The notes beneath the pieces were generated by a model, which made no database searches, had not been told where the DNA came from, and saw only the letters and a program-made list of their open reading frames with translations. The position numbers were made by a program, and so were the translations under genes. Source: Betaproteobacteria bacterium (GTDB lineage: Bacteria; Pseudomonadota; Gammaproteobacteria; Burkholderiales; SG8-41). From it: DNA of 42,797 nucleotides. Positions 37,099 through 42,797 of the stretch are shown one piece after another; position 1 is the first letter of the stretch; each line of letters begins with the position of its first letter. The stretch lies in contig JACQGO010000170.1 in assembly GCA_016199485.1 (NCBI GenBank), positions 1 to 42,797 on the forward strand, given 5' to 3'.

Positions 37099-37169
37099 TG
37101 ACAGTGAAAACCCTCCCCGCCGCTCTGATCCCCAGGCGCGACAGGGAGGGCGACCACCGAACGGCTTGA
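37098..37169 (+). CDS. Possible 23-residue peptide
   Basis: An ATG overlaps the Cro-like stop (TGATG) and opens a 23-codon basic frame (TVKTLPAALIPRRDREG). It is too short to judge. It may couple translation or be chance. Confidence 0.2.
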   Translation: MTVKTLPAALIPRRDREGDHRTA

Positions 37170-37217
37170 TCCTACTGCCAGGAGGCGGGCCGGGTCAAGC
37201 CAGAAGGAGAACAAGAC

Positions 37218-37568
37218 ATGACGGAACGGCGGTGGCATCCGGTCGGCAGCAGCGGGAATTTCATGAAGTGGATCGAGAAGGGCCAGAAGGTGGAGGGCGC
37301 GTGGGAGGGGAGCACGCCGGGCAAATTTGGCGATCTCGGAATCGTCAAGCAGCCCGACGGCATGAAAGTCACCTTCCCGCTCCATACTGTCTTGGCCGAC
37401 CGCCTTCGTCGTGTCCGCGAAGGGGCGGAGATTCTGATTGAATATCTCGGCAAGGAGACGTCCAAAGGCGGTCGCACATTCAAGAACTTCGAGGTGATGG
37501 TGGGCAACCTCGACGATCTCATCTCGGAGGCAGCCGAGACGGAGGCTGACAAGGAGGTCCCGTTTTGA
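37218..37568 (+). CDS. Candidate single-strand DNA-binding protein
   Basis: A 116-residue product with a good ribosome site (agaaggaga). The beta-rich middle (GAWEGSTPGKFGDLGIVKQPDG, VREGAEILIEYLGKETSKGGRTFKNFEVMVG) suggests an OB-fold. The tail is acidic with a terminal Pro-Phe (EADKEVPF), as in SSB proteins that recruit partners through an acidic tip. It is paired with a RecB-like nuclease, whose TTG start overlaps its stop. A recombination or replication role is likely. Confidence 0.6.
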   Translation: MTERRWHPVGSSGNFMKWIEKGQKVEGAWEGSTPGKFGDLGIVKQPDGMKVTFPLHTVLADRLRRVREGAEILIEYLGKETSKGGRTFKNFEVMVGNLDDLISEAAETEADKEVPF

Positions 37569-38401
37569 AAAAGGAAATTCGGCAGGTTGATGCCTCACGC
37601 GGCATCGTGCAGGTGACCGTGTGCGATGAGAGGTTTTACGCTCGGCCCACGGTGAATCCGGTGACAGGGATTCCGGAAGGGTACGAGTACGTTCCGTCCG
37701 CCACCTGGATCTGCTCCCACTATCCGAAGGGCGTGGGATTTTGGAAATGGTTGGCCTCGACGGGCTGGGACGAGGCCGAGGCGATCAAGCAGGCGGCGGG
37801 CGACAAGGGGTCGAAGGTGCATCAGGCCATCGGCGATCTCCTCGCTGGCAAGACCATTCCTATGGACGCCCCCTATCTCAACCGAACCACCGGCCAGCCC
37901 GAACCGCTGAGTCTGGAGGAATACGAATGCCTTCTCTCCTTCAAGAACTGGTGGGCGACCGCCAAGCCGGAGTTCGTCGCCTCCGAGTTCGTGCTGTGGG
38001 GGGATGGCTACGCGGGCACGGGGGACCTCTTCTGCAAGATCGACGGGCAGCCGTGGCTGATTGACGTCAAAACCAGCCAATACGTCTGGCCAGAGCACGA
38101 ACTCCAGGTGTCGGCCTACCGGCACGCCCTCCCGGAGGAGTGGGATTCCCCGCTGGCGCCCCCGAAGCTCGGCATTCTCCAGGTCGGCTACCGCCGGAAC
38201 GAGCGGCGCTGGAAGCTCACGGAAGTCGCAGATCAATTTGATCTGTTCCTTTCAGCCAAGACGATCTGGGCAAAAGAGACGGCTGGGCAGGAGCCATTCA
38301 AGCGGGACTATCCGCTGGAAATTTCCCTCATCGGGGAGTCAGAAGTTCCGCTCGAAGAGCCCAGCAAGAAATCACGTCGCGTGACGGCGGTGCGCGGATG
38401 A
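37565..38401 (+). CDS. Cas4/RecB-like PD-(D/E)XK exonuclease
   Basis: A 278-residue product from TTG 37565 overlapping the SSB-like stop. RecB/Cas4 nuclease motifs in order: GSKVHQAIGD (H85), a Glu in EFVLW (~141), YAGTGDLF (D154), WLIDVKTS (D167, K169) and HELQVSAYRHAL (Q181, Y185). No Cys cluster for an iron-sulfur site is obvious, unlike many Cas4 proteins. It likely chews double-strand ends for single-strand annealing recombination with the upstream SSB-like protein. Confidence 0.8.
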   Translation: MKKEIRQVDASRGIVQVTVCDERFYARPTVNPVTGIPEGYEYVPSATWICSHYPKGVGFWKWLASTGWDEAEAIKQAAGDKGSKVHQAIGDLLAGKTIPMDAPYLNRTTGQPEPLSLEEYECLLSFKNWWATAKPEFVASEFVLWGDGYAGTGDLFCKIDGQPWLIDVKTSQYVWPEHELQVSAYRHALPEEWDSPLAPPKLGILQVGYRRNERRWKLTEVADQFDLFLSAKTIWAKETAGQEPFKRDYPLEISLIGESEVPLEEPSKKSRRVTAVRG

Positions 38402-38411
38402 GGAGGAACCC

Positions 38412-38600
38412 ATGGGGCATCCCGACCAGGCTCGAGTGACCGAGACGCCCGGCGACGAATCTCTCAGCCGCGTCACCGCCGCCCGGGACCTTCTCCGATT
38501 GGAGCGGCGCATTGCCCGCGTCGAGGCGGCCCTGCGACTCCTGCTGGCGCATCGGGAGCGGTTGGTCAGGCTCCTCGACCAAGAGGGAGGGGCGGCGTGA
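38412..38600 (+). CDS. Small helical protein
   Basis: A 62-residue product. A ribosome site (aggagga) precedes the ATG. It is almost entirely helical and Arg/Leu-rich (AARDLLRLERRIARVEAALRLLLAHRERLVRLLDQ), so a coiled coil is likely. Function is unknown. The gene at 38854 has a similar helical style. Confidence 0.5.
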   Translation: MGHPDQARVTETPGDESLSRVTAARDLLRLERRIARVEAALRLLLAHRERLVRLLDQEGGAA

Positions 38601-38857
38601 CGTGTCGAAGCGCGGTGACCGAGGGAACTCGCCCGATGGTCGGGCGGGGCGGGCGGCTGGGCTCTGGCGAAACCGGGGGCGAAACGCCCCAGCCGCCCGT
38701 GTCTTATTTCCAGCTCGTCCGCGACTGCAAGCGCCAGCTGATCGAGGCCGCCTTGCGGGAGAGCGGGGGCAATCGGGCTGAGGCCGCGCGCCAGCTGGGG
38801 ATTCAACGGAGTCATCTCTATCGGCTGATTCGCCAGCTGGAGATTCACTCGCCATGA
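38597..38857 (+). CDS. Fis-type HTH DNA-binding protein
   Basis: An 86-residue product from GTG 38597. The N-terminal ~38 residues are Gly-rich and loose. Residues ~40-85 are a Fis/HTH_8 domain (LVRDCKRQLIEAALRESGGNRAEAARQLGIQRSHLYRLIRQLEI), as at the end of NtrC regulators. A stand-alone Fis module in a phage early operon may act as a nucleoid-type or transcription activator of late genes. Confidence 0.75.
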   Translation: MTCRSAVTEGTRPMVGRGGRLGSGETGGETPQPPVSYFQLVRDCKRQLIEAALRESGGNRAEAARQLGIQRSHLYRLIRQLEIHSP

Positions 38858-39066
38858 CGATCCCGGCCACCATTCCCCAGGACGCCCAGGCGCGCCGGGT
38901 GCGGCTCTTGTCGCGCCTCGAGCGCCGCATGAGTCGGATGGATGGCACCCTCGGGCGGCTCCAGCGCCTGCGGCAGCTCCTGCGGCCGCTGCTCACGCGG
39001 CTGCGCACCGGAGAAGATCCAGGGGTCGTGGAAGCAGAGCTTCGCCGAATGGGCTGGAAGCGATGA
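38854..39066 (+). CDS. Small helical protein
   Basis: A 70-residue product starting in an ATGA overlap. It is Arg/Leu-rich (RRVRLLSRLERRMSRMDGTLGRLQRLRQLLRPLL) and so probably a coiled coil. It is similar in style to the protein at 38412, perhaps related by duplication. Function is unknown. Confidence 0.5.
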   Translation: MTIPATIPQDAQARRVRLLSRLERRMSRMDGTLGRLQRLRQLLRPLLTRLRTGEDPGVVEAELRRMGWKR

Positions 39067-39299
39067 GGCGTCACGCTGGCGTGCGGGCGGGAGGAACACT
39101 CCATGTCCTCGTGGACGAGCCCCGGCGGCGAGAGGAGGGGCGTGATCTCGCGCCGCTCACGTGGCCGGAAAACCCGGAGGCCCGGCCCTATCTGGATGCG
39201 CACGGCGAGGTGGTCATTCCCTTGGACACGCCCTGGAAATTCCGCTGGTGGGCCGGCGGGCAGAGTGTGCAGCAGACGCGCAAGGAGCTTGCCGGATGA
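39063..39299 (+). CDS. Hypothetical small protein
   Basis: A 78-residue product with an ATGA overlap at both ends. Beta-type segments are HVLVDEP, YLDAHGEVVIPLDTPWKFRWWAGGQS. The ending QQTRKELAG is helical. No motif was recognised; tight coupling supports that it is real. Confidence 0.5.
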   Translation: MRRHAGVRAGGTLHVLVDEPRRREEGRDLAPLTWPENPEARPYLDAHGEVVIPLDTPWKFRWWAGGQSVQQTRKELAG

Positions 39300-39568
39300 T
39301 CTGTGCCCTGTCCTCGTGTCAGCTCCCCTTCGAGCCCCGCGACCCCGCGCAGAAGTACCACCGCCGCGCCTGTGGCCAGCGAGCCTCGGCCTTGCGGCGG
39401 GCGGGCGGCTTCCGGCTCCCACGCGGGCGACCGCCGGCCCTCGTGACCGCTGCGCTCAAGATCGTCAAATGGGCGGAGCAGCGGAAGCCGGCGGTTCTTG
39501 AGGCGTGGGGAATTCCACGCCGGCGGGCGGGCAGCGGGCGATTGTACGACGAGGTTGTACATTCCTAA
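39296..39568 (+). CDS. Small Cys/Arg-rich protein
   Basis: A 90-residue product starting in an ATGA overlap. The N-terminus has CALSSCQLPFEPRDPAQKYHRRACGQRA, a C-x4-C...Y-H-x3-C finger of the phage type. A helical C-terminus follows (ALKIVKWAEQRKPAVLEAW). It is probably zinc-binding. Its stop overlaps the next ATG. Confidence 0.5.
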   Translation: MICALSSCQLPFEPRDPAQKYHRRACGQRASALRRAGGFRLPRGRPPALVTAALKIVKWAEQRKPAVLEAWGIPRRRAGSGRLYDEVVHS

Positions 39569-39825
39569 TGAACGTCCCCCGTCTCGGCCATCTGACGGAC
39601 TTGCCCCTGGCCCTCCGATATCCGCTGGCGGCCTGGTTCAGCCTGGACCGGACGAGCATCTGGGTCCTGAGTGATGGGCTCGTATCCTGCTCGGCCTGCG
39701 AGACTATGCGGGCGGTATTTCAGCTCACGCGCCGGGCGGGGCGGGTGGAGGCGCGATGCCTCAGCTGTGCGAAAGAACCCCATGAAGCGGACGCCCCTGC
39801 GACGGCGCACGCCACTAAGGACTAA
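39568..39825 (+). CDS. Zinc-ribbon-like protein
   Basis: An 85-residue product from ATG 39568. The core is VSCSACETMRAVFQL...ARCLSCAKEP, two C-x2-C pairs as in a zinc ribbon. The N-terminus LRYPLAAWFSLDRTSIWVLSDG is hydrophobic and beta-like. It overlaps the downstream HNH gene by 44 bases. Function is unknown. Confidence 0.5.
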   Translation: MNVPRLGHLTDLPLALRYPLAAWFSLDRTSIWVLSDGLVSCSACETMRAVFQLTRRAGRVEARCLSCAKEPHEADAPATAHATKD

Positions 39826-40342
39826 CCGCCACGATCCACGCCAGCGCGTGGATCGCCCAGGCGAGACGCACCCCCCTGGCGCGAGATGGCTGGTCCTCTG
39901 CCGGATGATCCGCAGGCGGGATCAGACGTGCCGATATTGCGGGGGCGCGGCGGCGGGCGCGGGGGGCGCGATTGATCATCTGCTGCCGCGCCGGCTCTTC
40001 CCCCACGGACAGGGGGATTTCCCGGACAATCTGGCCTTGCTCTGCGTGGAGCACCATGCCGTCAAGACCTCGATCATCGAACCCGCGCTGTACCGGGGGG
40101 ACTATCTGGCCTTCTCGATGTTTCTGGACCGGATTCGGATCAGTGGTCCGGTGCCCTGCGCGGATGCCATCGGCGACGCCCTCGCCAAGCTGCGGCAGCT
40201 CCTGGAGGGCCAGCCCGTGAGCCGAGGCGGCCGGATGACCCGGCTCGACGGGCGGCTCAGGTATCAGGGCGTGGCCCACAAGTGTCGGAAATGCGGACGC
40301 AACCACAAGACGCGGGCGCACGGGAAGAAGGGGCAGAAGTGA
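39782..40342 (+). CDS. HNH endonuclease
   Basis: A 186-residue product from ATG 39782 (MKRTPLRRRTPLRT, a lead typical of phage HNH proteins of the NinG/resolvase-like type). The core is CRYCGGAAAGAGGAIDHLLPRRLF, then PDNLALLCVEHHAVKTS. A late CRKCGRNHKTRAHGKKG adds another zinc element. Codon use matches its neighbours and it is tightly packed in the early operon. It may therefore be a working recombination or packaging nuclease rather than a homing invader. Confidence 0.75.
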   Translation: MKRTPLRRRTPLRTNRHDPRQRVDRPGETHPPGARWLVLCRMIRRRDQTCRYCGGAAAGAGGAIDHLLPRRLFPHGQGDFPDNLALLCVEHHAVKTSIIEPALYRGDYLAFSMFLDRIRISGPVPCADAIGDALAKLRQLLEGQPVSRGGRMTRLDGRLRYQGVAHKCRKCGRNHKTRAHGKKGQK

Positions 40343-40863
40343 TGCCGAAGGGTCGCCGCTCCCTCCCCATCCTCGCCCTGCCCCCGCTGCCCGGCACGCT
40401 GAGAGCGACGAGTTGGACCTTGCCCACCAAGCTCTCCTACGGCGAGTATGAGCGGCTCTGCCGAAGTTTCGGCGGGGGTGCCCGCGGGCTCTCCAACATG
40501 CTCCAGTGGGCGGCGGGCGACCTGATTTGCTACGGAGAGCGCCTGTACGGGGAGAAAACCTACCACGCCCTGGAGTTCTTGGGCTTCGATGAGCGCACGC
40601 TCTCCAACTACGCTCGGGTCGCCTCAGTGTTCCCGCTGGCACGCCGGCGTGCGCTGCCGCTGACCCACGCCCACCACGCCGAAGTGGCGGCGCTGCACCC
40701 CGAGGAGCAGGACGAATGGCTCGACAAGGCCGCAAAAGAGGGCTGGACCCGTGCGGAGCTTAGGCGGGCGATGAAGCGGGAGACCGCGGAGGCCTCGGGG
40801 CCTGATCCGCCCCATCCGCCTCATATCTGCGGCACCTGCGGGGCGACATGGGACGGGCAATGA
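40342..40863 (+). CDS. ParB-like/DUF3102-type phage protein
   Basis: A 173-residue product. The helical pattern AGDLICYGERLYGEKTYHALEFLGFDERTLSNYARVASVFPLARRR, then LTHAHHAEVAALHPEEQDEWLDKAAKEGWTRAELRRAM is the HTH layout of ParB-like and DUF3102-like phage proteins. The C-terminus ends in a zinc pair (ICGTCGATW). It lies directly upstream of the replication initiator, so a role at the origin or in partition is plausible. Confidence 0.65.
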   Translation: MPKGRRSLPILALPPLPGTLRATSWTLPTKLSYGEYERLCRSFGGGARGLSNMLQWAAGDLICYGERLYGEKTYHALEFLGFDERTLSNYARVASVFPLARRRALPLTHAHHAEVAALHPEEQDEWLDKAAKEGWTRAELRRAMKRETAEASGPDPPHPPHICGTCGATWDGQ

Positions 40864-40885
40864 ACCCTTTTCGGATCGAGAGCCA

Positions 40886-41704
40886 GTGGCGCGATATCAC
40901 CCAATTTACGAAGGCCTCTGGGACGATGGCAAGCTCGAAGGCCTCTCGTTTGAATGCCATGGCTTCTTCGCCTTCCTTTGCTCGAACAAACGGTGCCGAC
41001 CCTCAGGGATCTACCGCGCGACGGACGGACAACTGGCCGAAGATTCCGGGTTGTCCGTCGGGAAGGTCCATACCTATCTGGATGCTCTCGCTACCCGCTC
41101 CCGGATCGTCCGGGATGGGGCTTGGCTGTTCGTTCGCGGCTACCTCGACCGCCAGCCGAAACACGAGCGGCTGATGAAACAGGTTGCCGGGGATCTCAGC
41201 GAATGCACGTCAGAGGCTATCGGATTGGCCTTTTTCCAACGATATCCGCTACTTCTTCAGCCCATGCGAGCACTTGTCGGCAACTTGCCCGCATATACTT
41301 CATCCTCACCCTCATCCTCAGCTTCACCCTCAGCTTCACATACCCCCCCTCCCCCCTTTCAGGAAAAGGGGGGGTCGTTGCCGTTTGAGAAGTTCTGGAT
41401 GGCCTACCCCAGCAAGACCGGCAGAGGCATCGCCGAAGAGGCATGGGGAAAACTCATCGCTGGAAAAGGGCGGCATCAGGGGAAACCGAGACCGAGCATG
41501 GATGAGATCCTGGCGGCGATTGAGAAGCAGCGTGCTGGCCGGAAATGGCGCGAGGGCATTATCCCGAACCCTGCGACGTGGGTGAATCAGCGCCGGTGGC
41601 ATGACGAAGTGGACGCCAGCCCGGTCCTGACGCCGAAGACGCAGGGCAATGTCGAGGCGCTCCGCCGGTTCACCGCGCGCGGGCAGAAGGAGTCCCAGTC
41701 ATGA
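40886..41704 (+). CDS. Replication initiator / replisome organiser
   Basis: A 272-residue product from GTG 40886 (gag upstream). The N-terminal ~90 residues form a winged-helix domain (FFAFLCSNKRCRPSGIYRATDGQLAEDSGLSVGKVHTYLDAL). A Ser/Pro-rich linker follows (~140-160). The C-terminal domain FEKFWMAYPSKTGRGIAEEAW...GIIPNPATWVNQRRW is common in phage and plasmid replication proteins. The linker DNA near 41300-41345 is Ser- and Thr-codon rich and less GC biased; phage origins often lie within such genes, but no iterons were seen. Confidence 0.75.
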   Translation: MARYHPIYEGLWDDGKLEGLSFECHGFFAFLCSNKRCRPSGIYRATDGQLAEDSGLSVGKVHTYLDALATRSRIVRDGAWLFVRGYLDRQPKHERLMKQVAGDLSECTSEAIGLAFFQRYPLLLQPMRALVGNLPAYTSSSPSSSASPSASHTPPPPFQEKGGSLPFEKFWMAYPSKTGRGIAEEAWGKLIAGKGRHQGKPRPSMDEILAAIEKQRAGRKWREGIIPNPATWVNQRRWHDEVDASPVLTPKTQGNVEALRRFTARGQKESQS

Positions 41705-42279
41705 CGGATGGGGATCGCGCCGCCTTCGCGGGCATCCTGGCTGGACTCGCGGAAGTCTTTGGCGAGGCGGTATCCGATCTTCGCGCTGAGGGATATTTCC
41801 AGGCCCTTCGCGGTTATGACATGGGGGAGATCGAGGCGATGGCGGCGAGCGCGATCAGTCACTGCCGATTTTTCCCCCGGCCAGCCGATCTGATCGAACA
41901 GCTCGAGGGCTCCGAGGCGGATCGGGCGGAGGCGGCCTGGCGGATTGTGGACATGGCCTTCCGCGACATCGGGCAATACCAGAGTGTGCGATTTGCGGAT
42001 GCCGCGATTGCGGAGGCGCTGCTCCAGGTCTGGGGCGGCTGGATCGAGGCGAATGAGGATTATCACGAATTGGAGGAACCCGCTTGGATCGCTAAGCGAA
42101 AAGAATTTCTTTCGGCCTATCGCGCGGCGGATCGACATCGAAACGCGCTGTCTCCTCGCGCACTACCTGGCCTTCATGAACAACGGAATGCCGCCAAGGG
42201 CTTTCAGGAGATTGCTGACCATCAACGGAAGACTGCGGCGCTGGTGGGAATCACCCCGCGCCGAGCTCTGTCATCGTGA
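41701..42279 (+). CDS. Replication-companion protein, possible helicase loader
   Basis: A 192-residue product starting in an ATGA overlap with the initiator. It is helical, with LAGLAEVFGEAVSDLRAEGYFQALRGYDMGEIEAMAASAISHCRFFPRPADLIEQL, a pattern seen in phage proteins coded after initiators (the FPxPADLIE turn recurs). The end carries HRNALSPRALPGLHEQRN. It has no ATPase P-loop. The loader role is inferred from context. Confidence 0.6.
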   Translation: MTDGDRAAFAGILAGLAEVFGEAVSDLRAEGYFQALRGYDMGEIEAMAASAISHCRFFPRPADLIEQLEGSEADRAEAAWRIVDMAFRDIGQYQSVRFADAAIAEALLQVWGGWIEANEDYHELEEPAWIAKRKEFLSAYRAADRHRNALSPRALPGLHEQRNAAKGFQEIADHQRKTAALVGITPRRALSS

Positions 42280-42362
42280 TTGCGGCGGGCTTCGCGGAGG
42301 TCCGGCGGCTTCTGGCGGGGGCGCAGGCGGAGATCGTCCGCGCGAATCAGCGGGCGGCGTGA
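42276..42362 (+). CDS. Possible 28-residue helical peptide
   Basis: A GTG start overlaps the previous stop (GTGA), in keeping with the operon. The peptide is a single helix (GFAEVRRLLAGAQAEIVRANQ). It could be real because of the coupling, but it is too short to be sure. Confidence 0.35.
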   Translation: MIAAGFAEVRRLLAGAQAEIVRANQRAA

Positions 42363-42410
42363 GTCGCGGAGTGTGTGGAGCGAAAGAGGCCGTGAAAAAG
42401 GAGAGTATCC

Positions 42411-42797
42411 ATGTCTGATCGGGTTGAAGTCGTCACTCAGGCTGACCTGGATCGTGTCCTAAAAGCGGGCAATTATCCGATTCTCATCGGCGATGGGTGG
42501 TTCCAAATCGCGGGGAGCGCCCACGTCCTGGCCCGGGGGAGCGCCCACGTCGAGGCCCTGGGGAACGCCCACGTCGAGGCCCGGGAGAGCGCCCACGTCG
42601 AGGCCCGGGAGAGCGCCCACGTCCTGGCCTGGGGGAGCGCCCACGTCCTGGCCCGGGGGAGCGCCCACGTCCTGGCCCGGGGGAGCGCCCACGTCGAGGC
42701 CCTGGGGAACGCCCACGTCGAGGCCCTGGGGAGCGCCCACGTCGAGGCCCGGGAGAGCGCCCACGTCGAGGCCCGGGGGAGCGCCCACGTCGAGGCC
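42411..42797 (+). CDS. Octapeptide-repeat protein, N-terminal part (continues at base 1)
   Basis: The ATG at 42411 has a strong ribosome site (aaggag). The first ~34 residues ([20 protein letters not shown]...WFQIAG) are a non-repeat cap. Twelve 8-residue units follow ([24 protein letters not shown] and variants) to the window end. The frame is open at the end and joins the frame open at base 3 when the shared 11 bp are merged. In known proteins of this style an N-terminal cap leads a solenoid of x-A-x-V-x-A-x-x rungs. Function is unknown. Confidence 0.8.
   Translation, partial: MSDRVEVVTQADLDRVLKAGNYPILIGDGWFQIAGSAHVLARGSAHVEALGNAHVEARESAHVEARESAHVLAWGSAHVLARGSAHVLARGSAHVEALGNAHVEALGSAHVEARESAHVEARGSAHVEA
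42512..42797 (+). repeat. 24-bp tandem repeats (right end), about 12 units
   Basis: The same 24-bp units as at 1-299, with variants gtcctg/gtcgag and agc/aac. They remain in codon phase throughout. The unit order differs from the left array, so the two ends are parts of one longer array rather than copies of each other. Confidence 0.95.

Noticed and set aside
41280-41360. Replication origin within the initiator linker
   Set aside because: The stretch is less G/C biased, but no iterons or AT-rich unwinding block could be shown, so it is not listed as an origin.
42459-42788. Antisense repeat frame with GLDVGAPP-type units
   Set aside because: This is the reverse complement of the octapeptide repeats; it has no ribosome site and no non-repeat domain.

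Overview
The window reads as an essentially complete genome of a tailed double-stranded DNA phage of about 42.8 kb, GC-rich and very densely coded. Nearly all genes lie on the + strand and are joined by 4-base ATGA or GTGA start/stop overlaps. The two ends fall inside one gene of 24-bp (8-codon) repeats. The 5' part (42411-42797) and 3' part (1-752) join in frame if the 11 bp shared by the two ends are merged, so the molecule is probably circular or circularly permuted and was cut inside a repeat. A portal, a scaffold, a P22-like adaptor and tail-hub set, a beta-helix tailspike, and the absence of a recognisable tail tube, sheath or tape measure suggest a short-tailed (podovirus-like) virion. 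A lipobox protein, a lytic transglycosylase and several small membrane proteins suggest a Gram-negative host, but the host cannot be named from sequence.

Layout. 35.85-36.81 kb (- strand): an HTH repressor with a hydrophobic C-terminal half and two small genes behind it. 36.81-36.88 kb: a divergent promoter region with a perfect 9+9 bp palindrome. 36.88-42.4 kb (+): early genes, including a Cro-like protein, a possible ssDNA-binding protein, a Cas4/RecB-like nuclease, a Fis-like HTH protein, an HNH nuclease, a ParB-like protein, a replication initiator and a companion. 42.4 kb through the origin to 3.87 kb: the octapeptide-repeat protein, a RecU-like nuclease and small zinc or membrane proteins. 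3.87-4.75 kb: a gene-poor stretch holding a 123-bp element with 20-bp perfect inverted repeats.

4.75-15.9 kb: packaging and head module (small-terminase candidate, large terminase split over separate ATPase and nuclease genes with a small zinc ORF between them, portal, structural proteins, Com-like zinc protein, scaffold, major capsid). 15.95-19.6 kb: a cassette of three methyltransferases and two glycosyltransferases. 19.6-30.9 kb: adaptor, tail hub, an acetyltransferase, three candidate ejection proteins and the tailspike. 31-35.8 kb: lysis and accessory genes, including a membrane-anchored thermonuclease.

Three homing-type endonucleases of three different families (HNH, LAGLIDADG, endonuclease VII) sit next to virion or lysis genes. 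Each is flanked by signs of insertion such as codon-use shifts or direct repeats. The most distinctive features are the split terminase, the virion-linked sugar/methyl cassette, the membrane-linked repressor with an apparently leaderless cro transcript, and the repeat-bounded mini-element. No integrase, DNA polymerase, tRNA or CRISPR array was recognised.
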